From Burkholderia sp. D-99 (lineage in GTDB: Bacteria > Pseudomonadota > Gammaproteobacteria > Burkholderiales > Burkholderiaceae), in NCBI RefSeq assembly GCF_011605345.1, contig NZ_JAAOXM010000005.1, positions 248,001 through 312,000 of the forward strand: a DNA stretch of 64,000 bases, given 5' to 3'. The translations under genes were made by a program, and so were the position numbers. The notes below the pieces were generated by a model. It ran no database searches and was not told the origin of the DNA. It worked only from the letters and a program-made list of their open reading frames with translations. Positions 35,793 to 43,421 of this stretch are shown piece after piece; position 1 is the first letter of the stretch, and every line of letters begins with the position of its first letter.

Positions 35793-36716
35793 TCATGCGT
35801 GCGCCGGATGCAGCGCCGGCTGGCCGGTGCACAGCCCGCGCACGACCCGCCGCAGCCACTGGTGCGCGGGGTCGCTCTGGAAGCGCGGATGCCACGCCTG
35901 CGTGATCAGCACGGTTTCGAGCGGCACCGGCAGTTCGAACGCGCGCACGCCGAGCCCGGCCTGCACTGCGCCGCGCGCGAGATGCTCGGGCAGCGGCAGG
36001 ATCAGGTCCGACGCCTGCAGCGCGAAGATCGCCGCATACGGCGTCGGCACGACGAGCAGCACGTGGCGCGCGAGCCCGCGCGCGGCGAGCGCGTCGTCGA
36101 TCGGCCCCGCCGACTTGCCGCGCCGCGAGACGCCGATATGCGGCCAGCGCGCGAAGCGCTCGGGCGTGATGTCGTCGTCGAAGATCGGGTGGTCGTGGCG
36201 CGCGAGGCCGACGAAGGTCGTCGTGAACAGCGGTTGGACACGAATCTCCGGCCCCAGGCGGCGCGACGCGCTGATGAACAGGTCGATGCGGCCGCTGCGC
36301 AATGCATCGTCGTCGATGTCGTCTTCCTCGGGCATGAAGCGCAGCATCGCGCGCGGCATCCCGCGCGCCATCTCCTCGAGCAGCCGGCTGCTGTGCAGGC
36401 CGACGAAGATGTCGTTCGCACGCACGTTGAACTGCTTGTCGAGCGTGCCGAGATCGATTTCCGCGGACGGCGCGAGCAACTGCGATGCACGCTCCACGGT
36501 CTCGCGGACGACGCCGCGCAGTTCGAGCGCGCGCGGCGTCGGCACCATCTTGCGGCCGGCCTGCACGAAGATCGGGTCGCCGACCGTTTCGCGGATGCGC
36601 GCGAGCGTGCGGCTCATCGCGGGCGGGCTGAGGTTCATGCGGCGTGCGGCGCCGACGACGCTGCCCTCTTCGAGCAGCGCGTCGAGCGAAATCAGCAGGT
36701 TCAGGTCGGGTGCCAT
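35793..36716 (-). CDS. LysR-type transcriptional regulator
   Basis: A 307-residue LTTR. The winged helix-turn-helix occupies residues 1-60 (LNLLISLDALLEEGSVVGAARRMNLSPPAMSRTLARIRETVGDPIFV), followed by a periplasmic-binding-protein-like effector domain. ATG 36716 has CGGAG eight bases upstream. The gene lies 100 bases upstream of the FUSC pump on the same strand rather than divergent, so it may be read through into the efflux operon or control it from its own promoter. It has the NodD/SyrM-like effector-domain style (DNIFVGL..SRLLEEMARGMPRAMLRF). Confidence 0.9.
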   Translation of the reverse strand: MAPDLNLLISLDALLEEGSVVGAARRMNLSPPAMSRTLARIRETVGDPIFVQAGRKMVPTPRALELRGVVRETVERASQLLAPSAEIDLGTLDKQFNVRANDIFVGLHSSRLLEEMARGMPRAMLRFMPEEDDIDDDALRSGRIDLFISASRRLGPEIRVQPLFTTTFVGLARHDHPIFDDDITPERFARWPHIGVSRRGKSAGPIDDALAARGLARHVLLVVPTPYAAIFALQASDLILPLPEHLARGAVQAGLGVRAFELPVPLETVLITQAWHPRFQSDPAHQWLRRVVRGLCTGQPALHPAHA

Positions 36717-36877
36717 CGGCTTCTCCGTTTCATCGCGTGCATGCGGCGCAATGGTAGTGCGGGATACGCGCGCGCAGCGTGACTGCAGCGCACGCAATGA
36801 TTGCGCGCGGCATCACGCGTGACGCACGCATCGGTGGGTAAGGGCGTGTTTCCGCCAATCACGGGGCAGCCTCACGA

Positions 36878-37081
36878 ATGAATGCTCAAAGCAGGGGAAG
36901 GTGCCTTTCCGCCCGCATTGCGGCGTCGTGCGTCGCTTGTCTTCCAAGGGCACTTCCTTCGGGGTGCTGGACTCGGCCAAACGGCGCTTCTTGCTCGCTG
37001 CACGCGTGCCAAGGAAGTCCTCTCGGGGGACGGGCGGTAAGGCACGTCCGCATGGCTGTTGTTTGCGGGAACACGCGCTAG
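36878..37081 (+). repeat. Possible Burkholderia intergenic repeat / structured RNA element
   Basis: This stretch between the LysR gene and the flavin reductase gene can be read as a 67-codon peptide (MNAQSRGRCLSARIAASCVA at its start). I believe near-identical tiny open frames recur in many Burkholderia genomes, which points to a repeated element rather than a protein. Visible structure: ACTTCCTT (36950s) facing AAGGAAGT (37011-37018), CGTGCC (37005-37010) with GGCACG (37041-37046), and a nested GTCC/GGAC stem (37017-37031). It ends over the stop of the flavin reductase gene. The multicopy claim is from memory and unchecked. Confidence 0.4.
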
Positions 37082-37611
37082 CGCCCCGTGCCGGCATCGA
37101 GCGGCAGCGAGCGGACGGCGGCGAACGCGCCGTTCACGTACATCAGCGGGTTCACGTCGTCGGACATCGCGACGCGCGTGACCCGGCCGACCAGAATCGA
37201 ATGCGAGCCGACCTCGACCTGTTCGAGCGTGTCGCAGAAGAAGGACGTCTGCGCGTTCTCGAGATAGGGCAGGCCGGTCGCCGCGTCGGTGCGCCACGCG
37301 TCGTGCGCGAAGCGCGCATCGGAGCCCGTCGTGCTGCACGCAAGCGCGAGCGGCACGTGGCAGCTTCGCAGCGCGTTCACGCAGAAGCGCCGGCGGCCGG
37401 TGATCGACGCGTGAATGCTGGCGCCGCGGTTGATGCACACCAGCACGGTCGGCGGATCGAGCGCGACCGACGTGAACGAGCTGGCGGTCAGCGCGCACGG
37501 TGCGGCAGTGGCGCCGTCGCCGCCGCCGCCGGTCGTGACGATCGTGACGGTGGCGGCCACGCCACGCATCGCCTGTTTCAGTTGCTTCGCAATGTCCACG
37601 GTGTTCGTCAT
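37078..37611 (-). CDS. Flavin reductase domain protein (FMN reductase partner)
   Basis: A 177-residue enzyme of the flavin reductase-like (HpaC/ActVB) family. Features are FKQAM-like KQLKQAMRGVAATVTIVTT, the flavin-binding ALTASSFTSVALDPPTVLVCINRGASIH, and the C-terminal HSILVGRVTRVAMSDDVNPLMYVNGAF. It supplies reduced flavin to a two-component monooxygenase, and the luciferase-like enzyme two genes upstream in the operon needs exactly this. ATG 37611 follows an AGGA-containing leader. It is the last gene of a three-gene minus-strand operon with 66 bases to the FAD hydroxylase stop. Confidence 0.88.
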   Translation of the reverse strand: MTNTVDIAKQLKQAMRGVAATVTIVTTGGGGDGATAAPCALTASSFTSVALDPPTVLVCINRGASIHASITGRRRFCVNALRSCHVPLALACSTTGSDARFAHDAWRTDAATGLPYLENAQTSFFCDTLEQVEVGSHSILVGRVTRVAMSDDVNPLMYVNGAFAAVRSLPLDAGTGR

Positions 37612-37677
37612 GATGCAATCCTGTCGCGAGGGGCCCCGGTGCCGCGCGGGTCGCACCGCACGGCACTGGGGCGGGCG

Positions 37678-38940
37678 TCAAAGCTGGTACGCGTTGGCCC
37701 AGGTCCAGTGGTAGGACTTGAAGTCGGCGCGGCGCGACTTGAGCTCGGCGTCGCGCGCCTCCTGCTCGGGGCCGTCGGGCAGGTGGAACACGCCGCCGTT
37801 GCCGGCCGAGGCAAGCTGGATCCGCGCGCTGCGGTCGATCCGCAGGCGCTGGTACTCGACCAGCGCGGCGCCGAGCGCTTCCTTCGACGCGAGCCCGGTC
37901 ACGCACCGGCCGAGCACGACCGCGTCCTCGAGCGCCTGCGCGGCGCCTTGCGACTGGTACGGCAGCATCGGGTGGCACGCGTCGCCGAGCAGGCACACGC
38001 TGTCCCACACCCAGCGCGTGAGCGGCTGGCGGTCGTGCAGCGACCAGCGGCTCAGGTCCGACGCGCAGCGGATCAGCCCGACCAGGCGCGGATCCCAGCC
38101 GTCGAGCTCGGCTTCGAGCGTTGCGCGGTCCCCCTTGCTGCTCCACGATTCGCGCGTGCTGCCGTCGCCTGGCACGATCACGACGAGGTTCAGCAGCCGG
38201 CGGTCGCGCACCCAGTAATGGATCGCGTGCCGACCGGGCCCGAGCCAGATCGTCACCTGCGGTTCTTTGACGATCTCGAACACGGGCGAGCGCGGGTCGA
38301 TTGCATCGGCGTCGATCAGCGCGCGATACGCGTCGTCGCCGCTGTAGTGCGGCGCGTCGTCGCCGAGCAGCGCGTGGCGCAGCGTCGAATGAATGCCGTC
38401 GGCGGCGACGACGAGATCCGCGCGCCAGCGCGTGCCCGCCGCGTCGACGAGCGTCGCGCCGCTCGGCCCGCACGCGTCGAGGCCGCGCACCGCGATGCCG
38501 CCGAGTACGGTGACGGGCGGGCCGGCCGTGTACGGGTCGCGCACGGCGTCGAGCAGCGCGGCATGCAGGTCGGCGCGATGCGCGTTCCAGTACGGCGCGT
38601 TGAAGGCGGCTTCGACATCGTCGCCGAGCGGGAAAGAACCGAGCAGGCTGCCGTCCTGCCAGCGGCGGCGGATCGTCGCGGTCGGGGCGACGGCGGCCAG
38701 CCGCTGCCGGTCGAGCACGCCGAGCGCACGCAGCGCGCGCGTGGCGTTCGGCACGACCTGCAGCCCGGCGCCGACTTCCCGAAACGCCCGGCTCTGCTCG
38801 AGGACGGTGACCCGATGGCCGGCGCGCCGCAGCGCGAGCGCGGCGGCCAGGCCGCCGATGCCGGCGCCGACGACGATCGTGTCGAGTGACAGGGACGGTG
38901 TCATGGGCGGGTTCGCTGTGGATCCGGAAGGAATCGGCAT
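37678..38940 (-). CDS. FAD-dependent aromatic hydroxylase (salicylate/3-hydroxybenzoate hydroxylase-like)
   Basis: A 420-residue class A flavoprotein monooxygenase that hydroxylates a phenol-type ring, possibly with decarboxylation as in salicylate hydroxylase. It has the FAD Rossmann motif GAGIGGLAAALALRRAGH, the middle ADLVVAADGIHSTLR (DG motif), and the second FAD motif CLLGDACHPMLPYQSQGA. ATG 38940 starts four bases after the luciferase-like gene stop, suggesting coupling; ATG 38904 is an alternative that gives a more typical short N-terminus. In this locus it probably modifies the aminohydroxybenzoate made by the divergent genes. Confidence 0.87.
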   Translation of the reverse strand: MPIPSGSTANPPMTPSLSLDTIVVGAGIGGLAAALALRRAGHRVTVLEQSRAFREVGAGLQVVPNATRALRALGVLDRQRLAAVAPTATIRRRWQDGSLLGSFPLGDDVEAAFNAPYWNAHRADLHAALLDAVRDPYTAGPPVTVLGGIAVRGLDACGPSGATLVDAAGTRWRADLVVAADGIHSTLRHALLGDDAPHYSGDDAYRALIDADAIDPRSPVFEIVKEPQVTIWLGPGRHAIHYWVRDRRLLNLVVIVPGDGSTRESWSSKGDRATLEAELDGWDPRLVGLIRCASDLSRWSLHDRQPLTRWVWDSVCLLGDACHPMLPYQSQGAAQALEDAVVLGRCVTGLASKEALGAALVEYQRLRIDRSARIQLASAGNGGVFHLPDGPEQEARDAELKSRRADFKSYHWTWANAYQL

Positions 38941-38944
38941 GGCG

Positions 38945-40003
38945 TCATAGTCCCGGCAGCACGTCGCGGGCGAATACCTCCAGGTTGTTGCTCATCAGCT
39001 CGTACGGCTGCGCGCCGTAGTCGATGTGCCACAGGATCGCGTCGAGACCGAGATCGGCCTCGAGCGCGCGAATGCGCTGGCGCACGGTGTCGGGCGTGCC
39101 GAGCACGGCGGTCGCGTCGAGGTCGGCCGTGTCCATGCCGCCCATCTTGTTCTTCATCGCTTCGTTGTAGCCCTGGTAGGCCGATGACTGCACCTGCTCC
39201 CACGACTTCGCCGCTTCCGCGAACTGGCGCCAGTGATGGCGCAGGCGCGGCTCCGCGAGCGCCAGCGCGTGCGCGTCCGATGTGCCGATCATCAGCGGGA
39301 TGCTGATCGCGACCTGCGGCTTGCGGCCGGTGTGGCCGTGATGGCGCTCGAAGGTTTCCCGATACAGCGCCACCATCTCCTGCGTCTTCGCGAGCGCGGC
39401 CTTGCGCGGCGGCGCGGCCATCAGCAGGTTGAAGCCGCGTTCGCCGATCCACTCGAAGCTGGACGGCGTGAGCAGCGCCGCGACCCAGACCGGCGGGCGC
39501 GGCTGCTGCGTCGGGCGCGGCAGCGATTGCGCGTCGCGATAGCGGAAGAACGGGGTGTCCTCGCTGGCCGATTCCTCGGCGAGGAGCCGCACCGTCGCGT
39601 CGATCGTTTGCTGGAAGCGCGTCTTGCTCGAATCGAGATCGATGCCGAACGCATCGAATTCGTACGGCAGGAAGGCACGCGCGAAGCCCAGTTCGAGCCG
39701 CCCGTTCGAGATCGCGTCGAGCTGCGCGGCCTCGGCCGCGAGCTGGATCGGATGATGGAACGACGCCTGGATGCCGCCCGTCATCAGGCGGATTGATTTC
39801 GTCTGCGCGGCCACGGCCGCGAGGAACATCAGCGGCGACGGGCTGTAGCCGCCGTACGGCTTCAGGTAGTGCTCGGTCATCTTCACGTACGTGTAGCCGA
39901 GTCGCTCGGACAGCGCGCTGAGCTTCAGCGCCTGCGCGTAATAGTCGGCCGCCGGGCGGTCGGCCGGGCCGGTATCGGGCAGAAAGGACACGCCGAACTT
40001 CAT
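38945..40003 (-). CDS. Luciferase-like FMN-dependent monooxygenase
   Basis: A 352-residue bacterial luciferase-family enzyme (TIM barrel, FMNH2 and O2). Landmarks are VKMTEHYLKPYGGYSPSPLMFLAAVAAQT, LMTGGIQASFHHPIQLAAEAAQLDAISNGRLELGFARAF and the C-terminal VLGTPDTVRQRIRALEADLGLD. It depends on reduced FMN, for which the flavin reductase at 37078 is the obvious partner. GAGGTG precedes ATG 40003. It leads the minus-strand operon and is divergent from the aldolase gene. N-hydroxylation or ring oxidation of an amino-aromatic is plausible but not provable here. Confidence 0.87.
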   Translation of the reverse strand: MKFGVSFLPDTGPADRPAADYYAQALKLSALSERLGYTYVKMTEHYLKPYGGYSPSPLMFLAAVAAQTKSIRLMTGGIQASFHHPIQLAAEAAQLDAISNGRLELGFARAFLPYEFDAFGIDLDSSKTRFQQTIDATVRLLAEESASEDTPFFRYRDAQSLPRPTQQPRPPVWVAALLTPSSFEWIGERGFNLLMAAPPRKAALAKTQEMVALYRETFERHHGHTGRKPQVAISIPLMIGTSDAHALALAEPRLRHHWRQFAEAAKSWEQVQSSAYQGYNEAMKNKMGGMDTADLDATAVLGTPDTVRQRIRALEADLGLDAILWHIDYGAQPYELMSNNLEVFARDVLPGL

Positions 40004-40117
40004 AGACACCTCACAGGTTGATGTACTGCCGTTGTCTGCAAAGGGGAAGCGATGCCGCGACGAATGCGTCCCCTGGTCGGGAAACAGGATCGCTCGCAAT
40101 GTACTTGCAAGGATGAT

Positions 40118-40136
40118 CCAATCATAGGATGATTGG
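40118..40136. promoter_or_regulatory. Palindromic operator candidate in the divergent biosynthetic promoter
   Basis: CCAATCATAGGATGATTGG is a perfect 8-bp inverted repeat with a 3-base spacer, sited between the divergent starts at 40003 and 40276. GGATGAT occurs twice here (40111 and 40127), and again on the minus strand upstream of the GntR gene (45204-45216). It is the likely site of the FCD/GntR repressor encoded at 44458, able to silence both arms of the locus. TTGCAA at 40105 and the minus-strand TTGCAT/TATGAT pair overlap it. Confidence 0.6.
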
Positions 40137-40275
40137 GTCTATGCAAGTCTTACACGTCGCAAGATTTGCTGCAAGCGTTGCTCGGTTGTTGCTCCAGTTC
40201 CGCCCGCAAGCGGGCACCCCGAGGGCAGGCTGAAGTGAACGGGCCGGCCTCTCCATTTCTGGCGAGGAATCACGG

Positions 40276-41076
40276 ATGAACTCTCTTCTATCGGTATCTG
40301 GCAAGGCGCTCAGGATGCGGCGAGTGGTACGCGCCGCGTCGGGCAAGTGTTTGATGGTGCCGCTCGACCATTCGCTCGCGGACGGGCCGATCGCCCATCC
40401 GCAGCAGTTGCGGCAACTGGTCGGCGACATCGCCGCGCACGGCGGCGACGCGATCGTCGTGCATCGGGGCCGCGCGCGCTTCCTGGCGCCCGACGTGCTG
40501 AGCGATCTCGCGCTCGTCGTGCACCTGAACGGCTGCACGCGCTACGCGGAGGATGCGAACGCGAAGACGCTGTTCGCGAGCGTCGAGGACGCGCTGGCGA
40601 GCGGCGCGGACGCGGTCAGCGTGCACGTGAATCTCGGCTCGAAGACGGAATCCCAGCAGCTGCTCGACCTGAGCCGCATCGCGACCGAGTGTGCGCGCTG
40701 GTCGCTGCCGCTGCTCGCGATGATCTATCCGCGCGGCCCGGGCCTCGGCGATCGTCCGCAGACCGAACTGATCGCCCATGCGGCGAACGTCGCGGCGGAT
40801 CTCGGCGCCGACATCGTCAAGCTGCCGTACAGCGGCGACGCCGCGAGCATGGCCGACATCATCGCCGGCTCGTCGCTGCCGGTGCTGGTCGCGGGCGGCG
40901 CGAAGCTGCCGGAAGACGAGTTCGTCGCGTTCACGTCGCGCGTGATGAACGCGGGCGCGCTCGGCATCGCGGCCGGCCGCAACGTGTTCGCCGCGCCGAA
41001 GGCCGCACCGCTGATCCGCCGCCTGTCGGACGCCGTGCACGGCGTCGAGCGGCGCGCCGCGCACCTGGCCGCCTGA
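40276..41076 (+). CDS. DhnA-type aldolase, 2-amino-3,7-dideoxy-D-threo-hept-6-ulosonate synthase/GriI family
   Basis: A 266-residue class I aldolase very like archaeal ADH synthase MJ0400 and GriI, which condense aspartate semialdehyde with a sugar phosphate or DHAP. Catalytic residues match at constant offset: Asp31 (VPLDHSLADGPI), Tyr151 (AMIYPRGPG) and the Schiff-base Lys182 (DIVKLPYSGD); the phosphate-binding glycines are VAGGAK and GIAAGRN. The next two genes encode DHQ synthase II homologues, the known partner activity. As Burkholderia has a normal shikimate pathway, this set more likely makes 3-amino-4-hydroxybenzoate or a relative for secondary metabolism, as in grixazone biosynthesis. 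An intrinsic terminator follows at 41085. Confidence 0.88.
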   Translation: MNSLLSVSGKALRMRRVVRAASGKCLMVPLDHSLADGPIAHPQQLRQLVGDIAAHGGDAIVVHRGRARFLAPDVLSDLALVVHLNGCTRYAEDANAKTLFASVEDALASGADAVSVHVNLGSKTESQQLLDLSRIATECARWSLPLLAMIYPRGPGLGDRPQTELIAHAANVAADLGADIVKLPYSGDAASMADIIAGSSLPVLVAGGAKLPEDEFVAFTSRVMNAGALGIAAGRNVFAAPKAAPLIRRLSDAVHGVERRAAHLAA

Positions 41077-41084
41077 TCCGGTGC

Positions 41085-41111
41085 GCCGGGCCGTCGTGCC
41101 CGGCATTTTTT
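41085..41111 (+). terminator. Intrinsic terminator/attenuator inside the biosynthetic operon
   Basis: GCCGGG (41085-41090), loop CCGTCGTG, CCCGGC (41099-41104), then A and T6. It stands between the aldolase and the first DHQ synthase II-like gene, so full-length transcription of the operon needs read-through and the aldolase would be made in excess. Confidence 0.7.
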
Positions 41112-41129
41112 CGATCATCGAGGGTTTCC

Positions 41130-42194
41130 ATGCATCGCTATCCGTGGATCGACCTGCGCGCGCTCGGCGCGCAGGCAGGCGCCGTCGCGGCCGACGCAGC
41201 AAGGGCCGGCGCGTGCCGCGTCGTGGTGGCCGAGGCTGATCGCGACACGTGCGCGGCCGGCGCGGCGGCGCAACTGGCCGTGTCGGCGGCGGGCGTCGCG
41301 ACGCTGGTTGACGACGCGCATGCGCCGCTCGCAGGCGTTCGCGTGAGGATCGACGGCGCGGCCGATTTCGATGCCGCGCGCACCGCGATCGCGCGGCACG
41401 CGCTCGTCCTGCTCGACTACGCGCTCGCGACCACGATGCCGCTCGAGCGGCTGCTCGCGGATGTCCGCGATGCCGCGTGCCGCATCGTCGTTTCGCTGGC
41501 CGATCCGCACGGCGCGGCCTACCTCGCGCGCAAGCATGCGCAGTCGCCGGTCGACATCGCGTTCGCCCCGCGCGATGCGGCCGCGTGGCGCAATGTGCTG
41601 GCCGCGTGCGGCGAGCTGCGCCCGCGCGAGCCGCTGAAGCTGAAAGCGTTCGAGGTGCAGCGCGTCGAGCCGCTCGGCGTCGGGCTGCATGCGGTGATCG
41701 ACGGCTGCTCGCAGCTTGACGGCGAAGAGTGCGTGCTGGCCGGCGCGAGCGCGACCAGCATGCTGCTCGTCGTCGCGGCCGGCGCCGCGCACCCGCCGGG
41801 CCGGCCGCTCGTGTTCGGCATCGACGCGGGCGCGGCCGATTCGTTCGTGTTCTGCGGCGGCGACCGCGCGCGCCAGCTTTCGCTGCTGCGTTCGGGCGAG
41901 CGGATCCTGACGGTCGGCGCGGCGGGCGACACGCGCGCGATCGTGGTCGGCCGCGTGCGGATCGAATCCGCGCCGCTCGTCGCGCTGCACACGCGCAGCG
42001 CATCCGGCGCGAGCACACGCGTCGTGCTGCGCGGCGACCGCGCGGTGCGGTTCCGGACCGACGGCGGCGCGGCCGTCGGTCTCGCCGATGTCGCGCCCGG
42101 CGTCCGGCTTGCCGGCTACGAACCGGGCGCCGGCTGGGTGGATTGCCGGATGAGGGCCGCCGCGTCGCGTTCGGTCGTCTCCGTCAACCGCTAG
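41130..42194 (+). CDS. Diverged 3-dehydroquinate synthase II-like protein
   Basis: A 354-residue protein that aligns end to end with the DHQ synthase II encoded next to it (WIDLR at the N-terminus; RPLVFGIDAGAADSFVFCGGDRARQLSLLRSGERIL; AIVVGRVRIESAPLVALHT). Many residues conserved in the family are changed: the canonical GERVCVDTCS becomes GLHAVIDGCS, GSYS becomes GASA, ISSE becomes VAAG, and RPFRVNA becomes RPLVFGIDA. This looks like a duplicate that lost the parental chemistry. It could form a hetero-oligomer with the canonical copy or catalyse a different cyclisation or aromatisation step. It is Ala-rich. ATG 41130 is 53 bases after the aldolase stop. Confidence 0.7.
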   Translation: MHRYPWIDLRALGAQAGAVAADAARAGACRVVVAEADRDTCAAGAAAQLAVSAAGVATLVDDAHAPLAGVRVRIDGAADFDAARTAIARHALVLLDYALATTMPLERLLADVRDAACRIVVSLADPHGAAYLARKHAQSPVDIAFAPRDAAAWRNVLAACGELRPREPLKLKAFEVQRVEPLGVGLHAVIDGCSQLDGEECVLAGASATSMLLVVAAGAAHPPGRPLVFGIDAGAADSFVFCGGDRARQLSLLRSGERILTVGAAGDTRAIVVGRVRIESAPLVALHTRSASGASTRVVLRGDRAVRFRTDGGAAVGLADVAPGVRLAGYEPGAGWVDCRMRAAASRSVVSVNR

Positions 42195-42243
42195 TTTCAA
42201 TCTGTCATTCAACCTGCGTTATCCCCTTCGAAGGAGATTGGCC

Positions 42244-43344
42244 TTGAAGAAGCTTTCCTGGATTGACCTGCGCAACATCGGCGAGCTCGCGGACGAGATC
42301 ACCGAGGAGGCGCTGCATGTCGGCGTGTCCGCATTCGTCGTGAAGGATGCGGAGCAGGCCGGGCGGTTGCCGCCGAGCGCGTGCAAGGTCGCGGTCGTCG
42401 ATCGGCAGCCGGCCGACGCCGCGCTGCTCGAGCAGGTGCAGATCGTCCTCGTGAAGGATGGCCTGCCGGTCGATTTCGCGGTACCGGACGGTGTCGAGCT
42501 CGGTGTGTTCATCGAGGTGACGGGCGAGGCGACGCTCACGCGCGCGTGCGAGCTGTCGGTGTCCACGCCGTGGCTGCTCGTCGAATTCCTGCAGGACCCG
42601 AGCAAGATCCCGCTCGAGATCCTGCTGGCAGCCGCCGATCGCGCGACCGGCGAGCTGATCACCGTCGTCGCCGACCTGGAAGATGCGGAGGTGACGCTGA
42701 ACGTGCTGCAGCGCGGCCCCGAGGGCGTGCTGCTCACGCCGACGCAGGTCGGGCAGGCCACGCAGCTCGTGTCGATCTGCAGCGACACGGTCGAGGATCT
42801 GGAACTCGAGGAAATCGAGATCATCGGGCTCACGCACCTCGGGCCGGGCGAACGCGTGTGCGTCGATACGTGCTCGCGCTTCGAGCAGGACGAGGGCATC
42901 CTCGTCGGTTCGTATTCGACCGGCATGATCCTCATCAGCAGCGAGACGCACCCGCTGCCGTACATGCCGACGCGCCCGTTCCGCGTGAACGCGGCCGCGC
43001 TCCATTCGTACGTCGTCGCGCCGGACAACCGTACCCGCTATCTCGCCGAACTCGAATCGGGCGCGGAGATCCTCGCGGTCAACGTGCAGGGCAAGGCGCG
43101 CCGCGTCGTGGTCGGGCGCGCGAAGGTCGAGACGCGGCCGCTGCTGCTGATCGAGGCGAAGAATGCCGCCAATCGCGCGATCAACATCATTGCGCAGGAC
43201 GACTGGCACGTGCGTGTGCTCGGGCCGAAAGGCAGCGTGCACAACATCACGGAGCTCAAGCGCGGCGACCGCATCCTCGGCTATACGCTCGATGCGCAGC
43301 GCCACGTCGGCTACCCGATCCGGGAATTCCTGCACGAGCAGTGA
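42244..43344 (+). CDS. 3-dehydroquinate synthase II / GriH-type enzyme
   Basis: A 366-residue protein closely matching archaeal DHQ synthase II (MJ1249) and GriH. The core is GERVCVDTCSRFEQDEGILVG (202-222 region), VGSYSTG, RPFRVNAAALHSYV (244 onward), LAELESGAEIL and VVGRAKVETRPLLLIEA. The family uses NAD to deaminate and cyclise the aminodideoxyheptulosonate, or in GriH to form 3-amino-4-hydroxybenzoate. The start is TTG 42244: AAGGAG at 42231-42236 is seven bases upstream, whereas another TTG at 42238 is too close to the site. It follows the diverged paralogue by 49 bases and is followed by an O-methyltransferase gene after 77. Confidence 0.88.
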   Translation: MKKLSWIDLRNIGELADEITEEALHVGVSAFVVKDAEQAGRLPPSACKVAVVDRQPADAALLEQVQIVLVKDGLPVDFAVPDGVELGVFIEVTGEATLTRACELSVSTPWLLVEFLQDPSKIPLEILLAAADRATGELITVVADLEDAEVTLNVLQRGPEGVLLTPTQVGQATQLVSICSDTVEDLELEEIEIIGLTHLGPGERVCVDTCSRFEQDEGILVGSYSTGMILISSETHPLPYMPTRPFRVNAAALHSYVVAPDNRTRYLAELESGAEILAVNVQGKARRVVVGRAKVETRPLLLIEAKNAANRAINIIAQDDWHVRVLGPKGSVHNITELKRGDRILGYTLDAQRHVGYPIREFLHEQ

Positions 43345-43421
43345 TCCGCCTGCTTCATTGACGATGCGATCGCCCGGTGCGTTACGCGCCGGCGCGGTCG
43401 AACCCTGTTCAGGAGTGCTTT

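Noticed and set aside
40276..43344. A second shikimate pathway for aromatic amino acids
   Set aside because: The set lacks the later steps and sits with tailoring enzymes and a dedicated regulator, so secondary metabolism is the simpler reading.
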